This document shows, piece by piece, positions 36,358 to 45,115 of a stretch of DNA of 64,000 nt (position 1 is its first letter; the number at the start of each line of letters is the position of its first letter). The DNA is taken from the NCBI GenBank assembly GCA_030697175.1, contig JAUYQR010000011.1:620001-684000 (forward strand), in the 5' to 3' direction. The notes under the pieces are model-generated. The model searched no databases and was not told the origin of the DNA. It saw nothing but the letters and a program-made list of their open reading frames with translations. The translations under genes were made by a program, and so were the position numbers. Source of the stretch: Paracoccaceae bacterium (GTDB taxonomy: Bacteria; Pseudomonadota; Alphaproteobacteria; Rhodobacterales; Rhodobacteraceae).

Positions 36358-37419
36358 CTACACTCCCGCCGGGACGAGGTGATTGTCCCACGCCGGGCCA
36401 CCCGTGGCGAGAAGCGTCAGCCCCGCCCGATCACAGGCCCAAAGCGCCCCGCCGCCATCGGTGGCGATGAAACCGCTGGCATGGGCCGACACGCCACAGA
36501 TGTCGGCACGGGCATGGCTGGCAAGATGCGTGCCGTCGGCGGCGTGCAACAGAACGACGCCACCCTTGGGCGAGGTGATGGCGGTGGTGCCATCGACGGT
36601 CATGGCGATGCTGCCGGCATAGCCCTTCATCCGGGCAAGCTCGGCCTCGGGGGTGGTGGCGAGGATGGCATCCTGACCGGGGCTCCAGCGACCCAAAAGC
36701 GGCACTATCATGGCCGGATCGCCCTCCCACTGCATCGCGAAGGCAACGCTGCCGTCTGGCGAAAGTGCCAGATGCCGGATGGAATTCTGCCACAGCGCTT
36801 CGGGCAGTTCGGTCTGCGCCAGCAAGGTGCCATCGGCAGACAGATGGCTCAGGTTCGGGCGCATGTCGGGGAGGTTCAGCTTGGTGCGGTCGGTCGGATC
36901 GGTCTGGATGCCACCATTGGCGACGATCAGACTGCCATCGGCAAGGCGCTTCAGATCATGCGGGCCGATACCGCCCGAGGCGAACTCGCCCATCCGCGTG
37001 AAATCGGCGCTGCGCCAGATGCCGATCAGGCCTTGGGACGTGGCCGCGACCACCTCCGAGGTAAAAAGCGTCTCTCCGCCTGCGGAAAACGCGCCGTGGC
37101 CGTTGAACTGGCGGCCGTCGGGCGGGGTGATGCGGTGGGTTTCCGCGCCGGACGCACAGTCGATCACCGCGGCAAAGGTGCCGGGGCGACGCGCGAAGGC
37201 AACCGCCAGCGGGCGCGAGGGGTGCGCGGCGGCGGCATGGCCGCGTGCGGGCAGGGGAAGGCTGAAGATCGTCTGACCCGCCGCGCCGAGGCCAAAAAGG
37301 TGATACCCCTCGCCCACTTTTGCGGCGGCGAGAAGATCGGGGCTGCCCGCATCGGCCCATGACGGCAAGGGCAGGCTGAGGGCGGCAAGACCGGCCAGAA
37401 ATCCACGGCGACTGGTCAT
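36358..37419 (-). CDS. DUF1513 protein, Tat-exported beta-propeller
   Basis: The 353-aa product begins with a twin-arginine signal (MTSRRGFLAGLAALSLPLPSWADA). The rest has repeated strands with LSPDGSVAFAMQWEG and GPHDLKRLADGSLIVANGG, consistent with a propeller fold and the DUF1513 family. It is the last gene of the imelysin/di-heme operon, 1 bp after the upstream imelysin gene. The Tat signal suggests it folds, perhaps with a metal, before export. Function unknown; an iron-related role is inferred from neighbours. Confidence 0.82.
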   Translation of the reverse strand: MTSRRGFLAGLAALSLPLPSWADAGSPDLLAAAKVGEGYHLFGLGAAGQTIFSLPLPARGHAAAAHPSRPLAVAFARRPGTFAAVIDCASGAETHRITPPDGRQFNGHGAFSAGGETLFTSEVVAATSQGLIGIWRSADFTRMGEFASGGIGPHDLKRLADGSLIVANGGIQTDPTDRTKLNLPDMRPNLSHLSADGTLLAQTELPEALWQNSIRHLALSPDGSVAFAMQWEGDPAMIVPLLGRWSPGQDAILATTPEAELARMKGYAGSIAMTVDGTTAITSPKGGVVLLHAADGTHLASHARADICGVSAHASGFIATDGGGALWACDRAGLTLLATGGPAWDNHLVPAGV

Positions 37420-37420
37420 G

Positions 37421-38395
37421 TCAGTCTCCGTCGGCTGCGTTGAAGCCGATGCCCACGTCCATCTCTGGCGCCAGTTCCGACAGGATCACCGCGCGGATGT
37501 TGTCGACGGACTGGCCGAGGATCTCGAATTTCAGGTGGCCTTCGGGTGTGGCGACGCCCGCGAGGGTTGGGTCGTTCATTGCCGCAGCGAGCGCGATCGC
37601 CTTGTCGAAGGCGGCGATGGTCAGCGGGGCATCTGGCGTCAGCGTTGCCACCATGCGGCGCATCGCTTGCAGCGCCAAAAGGATGTTGCGCAAGGACCGG
37701 CCCGAAGCGCGGGCCTCGGCGCGTTCGGGGTGGGGTGCATCGAAGGTTCCAAGCGGGCGGGCAATGCGGTTGTCGGACAGGAACTCCAGCCCCGAGGCAA
37801 GCTGGGTGAACAGCACCTGCCGCACTTCCGGGCTGGTCAGGAACGTCGTATTGCCGGGTTCGCCTGCGGTCAGCATGGTGTCGCCGTAGCCCGCTTTCCA
37901 GCCTTCGTTGACCGCAGCGGCGGTGGCCGCAAGGTCGGTGGCGGTGGCGCGGATCAGCGGGCAGGGGTCGGCGGGCAGCGGTTCGGCTGGGAAAAGCAAA
38001 CGCTCCAGCGCCATCAACCCCCGTGCCGCAACGGATTGCTGCGCAAAGGCACCGGGCGCCAGTTTCGCGGGATCACCCTTCAGCAGAGCCATCTGCGCCT
38101 TGGCGCCCGAGGCCTTCGGATCAGGCCAGTAATGGATCGCAAGGCGGTGGCCGTCCTCCTCTACCGGGCCGAAGTTCAGGTGCTGCACGCCCATCCAGGC
38201 ATCGAAGGCATGTTGAAAAAACGGCTCTAACAAGGCTGAATCGCAGGTTTCCGTTGCCTTGGCCGCAAGCGATGCGGTGGTTTCGGCGAACGCCGCGTAG
38301 CCCGGCAGAATATGGTCACGGACCGTTTCGGGGTAATCGGCCCGTGCGGCGCTGGCGACAACAGCAAGGCCGAGGGCAAGAAGGGTTCGCTTCAT
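37421..38395 (-). CDS. Imelysin-family periplasmic protein, copy 2
   Basis: The 324-aa product has a signal peptide (MKRTLLALGLAVVASAARA) and the imelysin helical-bundle pattern, with ARGLMALERLLFP in the place of the GxHxxE motif, so the classical metal-site His is missing. Its start overlaps the di-heme oxidoreductase stop (ATG at 38395; a GTG one codon earlier is possible). Imelysin proteins are linked to iron uptake. It pairs with the more canonical imelysin at 39985-41241. Confidence 0.82.
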   Translation of the reverse strand: MKRTLLALGLAVVASAARADYPETVRDHILPGYAAFAETTASLAAKATETCDSALLEPFFQHAFDAWMGVQHLNFGPVEEDGHRLAIHYWPDPKASGAKAQMALLKGDPAKLAPGAFAQQSVAARGLMALERLLFPAEPLPADPCPLIRATATDLAATAAAVNEGWKAGYGDTMLTAGEPGNTTFLTSPEVRQVLFTQLASGLEFLSDNRIARPLGTFDAPHPERAEARASGRSLRNILLALQAMRRMVATLTPDAPLTIAAFDKAIALAAAMNDPTLAGVATPEGHLKFEILGQSVDNIRAVILSELAPEMDVGIGFNAADGD

Positions 38396-39897
38396 CACAG
38401 GCTTTCCAGAAAGGCGATCAGGGCATCGCGGTCGGGTTTCGGCAGGGCGGCGACAGCATCGCGGGCGGCCTGCGCCTCGCCCCCGTGCCAGAGGATCGCT
38501 TCCAGCAGATTTCGGGCGCGGCCGTCATGCAGGTATTGCGTGTGGCCCGACACCTGCTGCGTCAGCCCGACGCCCCACAGCGGCGGCGTCTTCCATTCCG
38601 ACCCTGTGGCGCGGCCCTCGGGGCGGTTGTCGGCAAGGCCCGGCCCCATGTCGTGCAACAGAAGGTCGGTATAGGGCCAGATCAGTTGGAAACTCTGCTC
38701 CGGCTGGTCCTTCAGGCGGTTGGTGACATGTTTCGGCGTGTGGCAACCGGAGCAATTCATGTCGTGGAACAGCTCTTTGCCGCGCAGCACCTGGGGGTCG
38801 TCCACCTTGCGCCGCTCGGGAACGCCAAGGTTGCGGGAATAGAACGTGACAAGGTCGAGGCTGGCCCGATCGACCTCCAGCCCGTCGCGGACGCCGGGTT
38901 CCTGCCCGTGCGGCGCGTCGATGCAGGTGGTTTGCGGACAATCGCCCCACGGGTCGGGGTGCAGCGGCGTCGACAGGCCCATGTCACCGGAAAAGGCCCC
39001 AGCAGACTGTTCGCGGATTGTCGGCGCACCGGCCTTGAAGCCAAAGCGGCCCAGCATCGGCACGCCGTATTCCACCGACGGCACGATCTGCACACGGCCG
39101 GAAACGCCGTCGCCATCCGCATCACCGGGGTCTGCCCGTGCCACGATGTCGGCGGCGGGGATCGCTTCCAGAAGCCCAAGGCCGATCATCTGCGGCGCAA
39201 CGCGGGGCGAAAGCTGAAGCGCGGGCGGCAGCGCGCCATAGCCAGCATCCGCGATGCCGTAGGTGGGCGCGCGGAGCGTGACCGTGGTGCCATCGCCCAG
39301 CGTCACGGGCAGGTCGGTGTAGCTGACGGTCATCTGTCCTTCGGCGGCGTGGCCGGGGGCGGCAAGGTCTTGCAACTGGCCGCCATAGGCCGGGTCGGCT
39401 TGGGTCGCCAGCCATTCGGAGATGCCGTCGGGGTCGGTGCCACCGGGCAGCGACAGGCGCAGGAACATCGACACGCGGCCATCCCCGGGCCCTTCGGGCG
39501 GATGGCCGCGACCGTCCTTCAGGTGGCAATCCTGACAGGCGCGGGCGTTGTAAAGCGGGCCAAGACCATCGGAGGCGAGGGTGGAGGCGGGCGACGCGAC
39601 CCAGGTCTTGCGAAACAGCGCATTGCCCAGCTTGAAGTCCATCTCATGCTCGAACGGCATGTTGGCGGACAATTGGCTGAAGGCATCGGTCGTGGCGCGG
39701 GCCCGCACGGTGGCGGCCCCGGCGGACTTTGCCTCGAATGTCTCGGGTTTCGTGAAATCGCTGGGCGGCGCAAGGATCGCTGCCACCCGCGCCGCCTCGG
39801 CCGCGGTGCGGGGGATGACGGGCAGGTGGCGATCATCAAGGCCTTGCCCGAGGGCGGGCAGGGCAAGAACCGGCAGGATCAGAAGGGCGCGCAGCAT
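38395..39897 (-). CDS. Di-heme oxidoreductase family c-type cytochrome
   Basis: The 500-aa exported protein has two heme c motifs, CQDCH at residues 121-125 and CSGCH near 382-386, in a layout typical of the di-heme oxidoreductase family. The signal peptide is MLRALLILPVLALPALG. I chose ATG 39897, because it gives a proper signal sequence; the ribosome site is weak. It is flanked by imelysin genes, suggesting periplasmic redox chemistry on iron during uptake. Confidence 0.86.
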   Translation of the reverse strand: MLRALLILPVLALPALGQGLDDRHLPVIPRTAAEAARVAAILAPPSDFTKPETFEAKSAGAATVRARATTDAFSQLSANMPFEHEMDFKLGNALFRKTWVASPASTLASDGLGPLYNARACQDCHLKDGRGHPPEGPGDGRVSMFLRLSLPGGTDPDGISEWLATQADPAYGGQLQDLAAPGHAAEGQMTVSYTDLPVTLGDGTTVTLRAPTYGIADAGYGALPPALQLSPRVAPQMIGLGLLEAIPAADIVARADPGDADGDGVSGRVQIVPSVEYGVPMLGRFGFKAGAPTIREQSAGAFSGDMGLSTPLHPDPWGDCPQTTCIDAPHGQEPGVRDGLEVDRASLDLVTFYSRNLGVPERRKVDDPQVLRGKELFHDMNCSGCHTPKHVTNRLKDQPEQSFQLIWPYTDLLLHDMGPGLADNRPEGRATGSEWKTPPLWGVGLTQQVSGHTQYLHDGRARNLLEAILWHGGEAQAARDAVAALPKPDRDALIAFLESL

Positions 39898-39984
39898 CGG
39901 GCCAGTGTCACACCTTTTGCAGGCCCGCGCGACCGGCGTCACACGGGCATTGCGCCGCAACTGCTTGGTCAGGCCCACCGGCGG

Positions 39985-41241
39985 TTACTGGAAGATGGCG
40001 TCGGGGTTGTCGAGGCTTTCGGACCCTTCGAAATCCGGCTTCGACAGGCCAAGCGCCGTCACCGCCCGTTCGATCGACGCAGTCTGCGTCACCAGCGCGT
40101 CGACCGCACCCATGATCAGCGCCTCGCCGGTTGCATTGCCGGCCTCCAGCATCTGGTCATAGGCAAGGCCACCCGCGGCTGCCGTCTTGACCGCCATCAG
40201 GGCGGCAACCGAGGCGTCAAGTTCGGCCTTCAACTGCATGTCCACCGCCGGATCGGCCGCAGCGACCAGATCGGAAAGCGACGGCCCGGCGAGGGTTGTG
40301 CCGTCCATGCGTGTATAGCTGCCCGTATAGACGTTGCGTATACCTACCCCGTCAAAATAGTGACTATTGTGGGTATTGTCGGAAAAACAGTCCTGCTCCT
40401 CCTCGGGATCGTTCAGCATCAGGCCCAGCTTCATCCGCTCGCCCGCAAGCTCGCCGTAAGACAGGCTGCCCATCCCGGTCAGCATCGCCAGAAGCCCGGT
40501 TTGCGGATCGGTGGTCACAACCTTGCGCGCGGCGCCGTCGTCGGCCCATTGCGCGACGATGTAATCAAGGTCGGACACCAGAAGGTCGGTTGCGGCTTGC
40601 AGATAGGCGGCGCGACGGTCGCAGTTGCCGTTGGTGCAGCCCGCGCCTTGCGCATAATCGGTGAAGGGCCGCGCCCCTGCCCCCGGCCCGGTGCCGTTCA
40701 GATCCTGCCCCCAGAGCATGAATTCGATGGCGTGGTAGCCCGACGCCACGTTCGCCTCGATCCCCCCCGCTTCGTGCAGCGAGCCCGAGATCAGCGCCGG
40801 CGTGATAGTGGTGGCGTCAACCTCGGCGCCCGACAGGGTGAAGGTCGGCGTGGCGATCACGTTCAGCGTGGCAAGGTCGTTCTCCTCGTTCACCGCGCTG
40901 CCAGTGGCGACATAGTCGATCAGCCCTTCGTCCAATGGCCACGAGTTCACCCGACCCTCCCAGTCATCGACAACGGGGTTGGCAAACCGAAACGCCTCGG
41001 TCTGCTGATAGGGTGCGCGGGCGGCGATCCAGGCGGCCTTCGCAGCTTGCAGCGTGGTGTCGGAGGGCGTGGCGATCAGGGCGGAAACCGCCGCTTGCAG
41101 GGTCTTGGCGGCGGTCAGGCTGTCGCCGTAGGTGGCGGCGGCCATGTCGGCGTAATGCGACAGAACCTCGGCCGGTTCGGCGGCCAGAACGGGCGTGCAA
41201 AGCGTGGCGGACAGCAGGCTTGCGGCGAAAAGGCGGGTCAT
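39985..41241 (-). CDS. Imelysin-family periplasmic protein, copy 1
   Basis: The 418-aa product has a signal peptide (MTRLFAASLLSATLCTPVLA) and the canonical imelysin motif GYHAIEFMLWGQDLNGTGPG (GxHxxE). A cysteine pair (GCTNGNC) lies near the middle. AGGAAAC precedes ATG 41241. It is the first gene of the iron-type operon and likely the main periplasmic iron-binding component. An inverted repeat upstream at 41310-41330 may control it. Confidence 0.88.
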   Translation of the reverse strand: MTRLFAASLLSATLCTPVLAAEPAEVLSHYADMAAATYGDSLTAAKTLQAAVSALIATPSDTTLQAAKAAWIAARAPYQQTEAFRFANPVVDDWEGRVNSWPLDEGLIDYVATGSAVNEENDLATLNVIATPTFTLSGAEVDATTITPALISGSLHEAGGIEANVASGYHAIEFMLWGQDLNGTGPGAGARPFTDYAQGAGCTNGNCDRRAAYLQAATDLLVSDLDYIVAQWADDGAARKVVTTDPQTGLLAMLTGMGSLSYGELAGERMKLGLMLNDPEEEQDCFSDNTHNSHYFDGVGIRNVYTGSYTRMDGTTLAGPSLSDLVAAADPAVDMQLKAELDASVAALMAVKTAAAGGLAYDQMLEAGNATGEALIMGAVDALVTQTASIERAVTALGLSKPDFEGSESLDNPDAIFQ

Positions 41242-41309
41242 CGGTGGTTTCCTTGCGCAGGGATCGGCCGCAGCCGCCTGGCGCAAGATTTCCGACAAAA
41301 ACACTTTGG

Positions 41310-41330
41310 AGTAAAGCCGATTCTTTTACT
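41310..41330. promoter_or_regulatory. Candidate operator upstream of the imelysin operon
   Basis: AGTAAA-N9-TTTACT forms a perfect inverted repeat about 70 bp before the first imelysin start, in the AT-rich part of the only gap upstream of that operon. An iron-responsive regulator would fit the gene content, but the sequence matches no consensus I can name with certainty. Confidence 0.4.
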
Positions 41331-41350
41331 TGGGTATCAGCGCGCGTATT

Positions 41351-42325
41351 TCAACCGCTGTGCAGGGCGTCCATCACCCGAACCAGCGCCTCGCTGATGC
41401 CGGGTTCCGACAGGGCATGTCCGGCCAGCCCGACCATCTTCAGATGGCACTTGTCCCACCCATCGGCCAGCTTCCACGCCGAAACCGGCGGGCAGATCAT
41501 GTCGTAGCGGCCCTGCACGATCGTGCAGGGGATGTGTTCGATCCGGGGGCGTTCCCGCAGGATCCAGCCATCCGATTGCAGAAAGCCGGCGTTCTGGAAG
41601 TAGTGGTTTTCCAGCCGCGAAAAGGCCCGCGCATAGTCGGACGGGCTTTCGCCCATCGGCCCCTCGTGGTGGATCGAGGCGAGCGCGTTTTCCCAGTTCG
41701 CCCAGATCCGGCCAAAGCGGGATTCCTCCATCAGGTTGCCGGAAAACAGGCGCCGGTTGTAGGCGGCGATCAGGTTGTCACGTTCGGCCAGCGGGATGGC
41801 GTTGACGAAGCGGCCCCAGAGTTCGGGAAAGAAGTTCCCCGCCCCGCCGCCGTAGAACCATTTCAGTTCCGCCCTGGTCATCAGGAACACGCCGCGCAGC
41901 ACCAGATGCGTCACCCGTTCCGGGTGGCTGATCGCATAGATCAGCGCCAGCGTCGCGCCCCAGCTACCGCCAAAGGCGATGAACTGTTCGATGCCCAAGG
42001 CCTGCCGAATCACCTCGACATCGCGGATCAGGTGCCAGGTGGTATTTTCGATGACGCTGGCGTGGGGCCGCGACCGGCCGCAGCCACGCTGGTCAAACAG
42101 CACGATCCGGTAGACCGAAGGCTCGAAATACCGCCGCATCGCGGGCGAACAGCCGCCCCCCGGCCCACCGTGGAACACGATCACCGGGATTCCGTCAGGC
42201 CGCCCGCATTGTTCGACATAGATCCGGTGGCCGTCGCCCATGTCGATGACGCGCTGATCGAAGGGATCGATCGGCGGGTAAAGAAATTCGACTGCGCGCT
42301 TTTGACCTGATCTTTGATCCATCAT
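41351..42325 (-). CDS. pip: Proline iminopeptidase
   Basis: The 324-aa alpha/beta hydrolase releases N-terminal proline from peptides. Motifs are VIVFHGGPGGGCSP (oxyanion region), FDQRGCGRSRPHA and the nucleophile elbow FGGSWGATLALIYA; the catalytic Asp is near GRYDMICPP and the His in GLAGHALSEP. Start ATG 42325, or 42322 in the ATGATG pair. It is divergent from ubiG across 54 bp. Confidence 0.92.
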   Translation of the reverse strand: MMDQRSGQKRAVEFLYPPIDPFDQRVIDMGDGHRIYVEQCGRPDGIPVIVFHGGPGGGCSPAMRRYFEPSVYRIVLFDQRGCGRSRPHASVIENTTWHLIRDVEVIRQALGIEQFIAFGGSWGATLALIYAISHPERVTHLVLRGVFLMTRAELKWFYGGGAGNFFPELWGRFVNAIPLAERDNLIAAYNRRLFSGNLMEESRFGRIWANWENALASIHHEGPMGESPSDYARAFSRLENHYFQNAGFLQSDGWILRERPRIEHIPCTIVQGRYDMICPPVSAWKLADGWDKCHLKMVGLAGHALSEPGISEALVRVMDALHSG

Positions 42326-42379
42326 CGCCCTATATAGCCCTGCCAGAGCCGCAAGTGAACGGCCAATGAGGAGCCAGAC

Positions 42380-43126
42380 ATGCAAGCCACGCAAACCGTC
42401 GATCCGGGTGAAGTTGCCAAGTTCGAGGCGATGGCGGCCGAGTGGTGGAACCCCGAGGGCAAGTTCAAACCGCTGCACATGCTGAACCCCTGCCGGCTAG
42501 GCTATATCACCAGCCAGATCGGCGCCGAGTTCGGTCGTGATCTTGCCGGGCCGCTGCCGTTCAACGGCTTGCGCATCCTTGATATCGGCTGCGGCGGCGG
42601 GCTTCTGGCCGAACCGATGGCGCGGCTTGGGGCCGATGTGGTGGGGGCGGATGCAGCGCCGCGCAACATCCCCGTGGCGCAACTGCACGCCCAGCAATCG
42701 GGCCTGACGATCGACTACCGCCACACCACCGCCGAAGCGCTGGCCGAGGCGGGCGAACAGTTCGACGTCGTGCTGAACATGGAAGTGGTCGAACATGTCG
42801 CCGACCCGCAGGGCTATCTGACCGCCTGTCGGCAATTGCTTAAACCCGGCGGGTTGATGATCTGCTCGACCCTGAACCGCAACGCGAAAAGCTTCATGAT
42901 GGCGATCATCGGGGCCGAATGGGTGATGCGCTGGCTGCCGAAGGGCACCCATGACTGGGCGAAGTTCATCACGCCGGACGAGCTTTACGCCCTGATCCGG
43001 GGCGCGGGCCTGACGCCGGTGGACCGCAAGGGCATGGTGTTCAACCCGGTCGGCTGGAGCTGGAGCCTGTCGGACCGCGACCTGAGCTGCAACTACGTCA
43101 CCGCATCGGTGAAACCGCAGGCCTAG
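42380..43126 (+). CDS. ubiG: Ubiquinone biosynthesis O-methyltransferase
   Basis: UbiG performs both O-methylations in ubiquinone synthesis. The 248-aa protein has SAM motif [21 protein letters not shown], post-[11 protein letters not shown], and motif [23 protein letters not shown] ribosome site lies 7 nt before the ATG. The downstream convergent gene is 24 bp away. Ubiquinone also needs the prenyl chain supplied through dxs/ispA. Confidence 0.94.
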   Translation: MQATQTVDPGEVAKFEAMAAEWWNPEGKFKPLHMLNPCRLGYITSQIGAEFGRDLAGPLPFNGLRILDIGCGGGLLAEPMARLGADVVGADAAPRNIPVAQLHAQQSGLTIDYRHTTAEALAEAGEQFDVVLNMEVVEHVADPQGYLTACRQLLKPGGLMICSTLNRNAKSFMMAIIGAEWVMRWLPKGTHDWAKFITPDELYALIRGAGLTPVDRKGMVFNPVGWSWSLSDRDLSCNYVTASVKPQA

Positions 43127-43149
43127 CAACGCCGGGCCTGCGGCAGAGG

Positions 43150-44175
43150 TCAGTCGCTGGACGACTTGGCCCAGAGGTTGATGTCCTTTTCTTCGGAAAT
43201 CGCGTCGATCCGGGCCAGTTCGTCGGGCGTGAAGTCAAGGTTGCGGATCGCACCGGCGCAATCTTCGACCTGTGCAGCACTTGAGGCGCCGATCAGCGCG
43301 CTGGTGATGCCGCCGCCGCGCAGAACCCAGGCCAGCGCCATCTGCGCCAGCGTCTGGCCGCGCGCCTCGGCCATTTCGTTCAGCTTCTTCACCGACCCGA
43401 TCGCCTTTTCGACCACCGACGGGTCCAGCGATTTGTCCTGCGTGGCACGGCTGCCCGCCGGGATGCCGTTCAGGTACTTCTTGGTCAGGATGCCTTGGGC
43501 CAAGGGGATGAAGGCGATGGAGCCGACGCCAAGTTCCTTGAGCGTGTCCTTCAGCCCGTCGGTTTCAACCCAGCGGTTCAGGATGTTGTAGCTGGGCTGG
43601 TGAATGACCAGGGGCGTGCCAAGGTCTTTCAGGATCGCATGAGCCTCGCGGGTGCGCTGGCTGTTGTAGCTGGAAATGCCCACATACTGCGCGCGGCCCG
43701 ACCGCACGATATGATCCAGCGCGCCCATCGTTTCTTCCAATGGCGTGTCGGGATCGAAGCGGTGCGAATAGAAGATGTCGACATACTCCAGACCCATCCG
43801 CTTCAGGCTCTGGTCGCAGGATGCAATCAGGTATTTGCGGCTGCCCCACTCGCCGTAAGGGCCGTTCCACATGTGGTAGCCAGCTTTCGACGACACGATC
43901 AATTCGTCTCTATGCAGGCGGAAATCGGTCTTCAGCAGCTCTCCGAACGCCTCTTCGGCGCTGCCAGCGGGCGGGCCGTAGTTGTTGGCAAGGTCGAAAT
44001 GCGTGATGCCGTGGTCAAAGGCGGTGCGGCAGATCGCCTGCTTGGTGGCATGTGGCGTGTCGTGGCCGAAGTTGTGCCAAAGCCCAAGCGAGATCGCCGG
44101 CAGCTTCAGGCCGGTGGCACCGCAGCGGTTGTAGGTCATCCGGTCATAACGGTCGTCGCGGGGGGAATAGGTCAT
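43150..44175 (-). CDS. Aldo/keto reductase (YghZ/GAP-reductase-like)
   Basis: The 341-aa TIM-barrel reductase has catalytic Asp and Tyr in HFDLANNYGPPAGSAEEAFG, Lys in LIVSSKAGYHMW and His in IFYSHRFDPDTPLEE. The pattern and length match the L-glyceraldehyde-3-phosphate reductase group. I chose ATG 44175 with AAGGAG upstream. It is divergent from the YihY membrane protein gene. The physiological substrate is unproven. Confidence 0.88.
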   Translation of the reverse strand: MTYSPRDDRYDRMTYNRCGATGLKLPAISLGLWHNFGHDTPHATKQAICRTAFDHGITHFDLANNYGPPAGSAEEAFGELLKTDFRLHRDELIVSSKAGYHMWNGPYGEWGSRKYLIASCDQSLKRMGLEYVDIFYSHRFDPDTPLEETMGALDHIVRSGRAQYVGISSYNSQRTREAHAILKDLGTPLVIHQPSYNILNRWVETDGLKDTLKELGVGSIAFIPLAQGILTKKYLNGIPAGSRATQDKSLDPSVVEKAIGSVKKLNEMAEARGQTLAQMALAWVLRGGGITSALIGASSAAQVEDCAGAIRNLDFTPDELARIDAISEEKDINLWAKSSSD

Positions 44176-44263
44176 GCGGCAGGTCTCCTTCGCTGGCCAA
44201 CATTTCACGCCAAGCGGAACGCCGCAAGTTGTGCAGGCGCCTGACCTCGGCCATTGTGGCTGG

Positions 44264-45115
44264 ATGCAAAGCCGTATCGGCATGTCCTGGCAATTCATCG
44301 CCGCCGTCTGGAACCGGGTTGCGGAGGGTCACTTCTCGCTGATCGCGGCGGGCGTGGCGTTCTATGCGATGTTTGCCGTGTTCCCCGGGCTGACCGCCAC
44401 CATCGCAATCTGGAGCATGGTGGCTGATCCGGGGGTGATCGGCGACTATCTGGCGGTGGCCGAACGGTTCTTGCCGCCCGAAGCCGGCACGCTGGTGCAT
44501 GATCAGGTCGTGGGGCTGATGACGGCGCCGCGTGCGGCGGTGGGCTGGGCGACCGCGATTTCGCTGGCCATCGCAATCTATTCCGCCCGTGCGGGCGTTT
44601 CCGCCCTGATCCAGGGGTTGGATGTGGTGCACCGCGCACGGCCGCGCGGTTGGCTTTGGGGTTGGGCGGTGGATTTCATCCTGACCGGCGCGTTGATCGG
44701 CGCGCTGATGGTGGCGCTGGTGACCGTGGTGGTGGTGCCGATCCTGCTCAGCTACGTCACCTTTGGCAGTTTCGAGGCGTGGGTGATCCGCGTGCTGCCC
44801 TGGAGCGCGATGTTCATCCTGGTGCTGACCTGCCTGTCGATCCTGTATCGTTTCGGCCCCAATGTTCCCGGCGGCTTTCGCAGCCCGTGGATCACCGTTG
44901 GCGTGCTGGTCGCCACCATCGCCTGGTCTGGCGTGTCGATCGGGTTTTCGGTCTATCTGGCAAACTTCAACAGCTACAACACGATCTACGGTTCCATCGG
45001 GGCGGTGATCATCCTGATGACCTGGCTTTACCTCAGCGTCTGGGCCGTGCTGCTGGGCGGCGCGATCAACGCCGAGATCGACGAACGCATGCGTCTCCCG
45101 CTCGGGCAGCGCTAG
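44264..45115 (+). CDS. YihY/BrkB-family membrane protein
   Basis: The 283-aa integral membrane protein has about six hydrophobic segments and family residues such as AAGVAFYAMFAVFPGL and FNSYNTIYGSIGAVIILMTW. Once called RNase BN, this family is now seen as membrane proteins of unknown function. I chose ATG 44264; a second in-frame ATG is 6 codons later. Its end overlaps the GH3 stop by 4 bp (convergent). Confidence 0.85.
   Translation: MQSRIGMSWQFIAAVWNRVAEGHFSLIAAGVAFYAMFAVFPGLTATIAIWSMVADPGVIGDYLAVAERFLPPEAGTLVHDQVVGLMTAPRAAVGWATAISLAIAIYSARAGVSALIQGLDVVHRARPRGWLWGWAVDFILTGALIGALMVALVTVVVVPILLSYVTFGSFEAWVIRVLPWSAMFILVLTCLSILYRFGPNVPGGFRSPWITVGVLVATIAWSGVSIGFSVYLANFNSYNTIYGSIGAVIILMTWLYLSVWAVLLGGAINAEIDERMRLPLGQR

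Noticed and set aside
38023-41397. Long plus-strand open frame across the imelysin/di-heme operon
   Set aside because: The opposite strand has signal peptides, heme motifs and ribosome sites; the plus frame is rich in Arg/Gly/His without recognisable domains.
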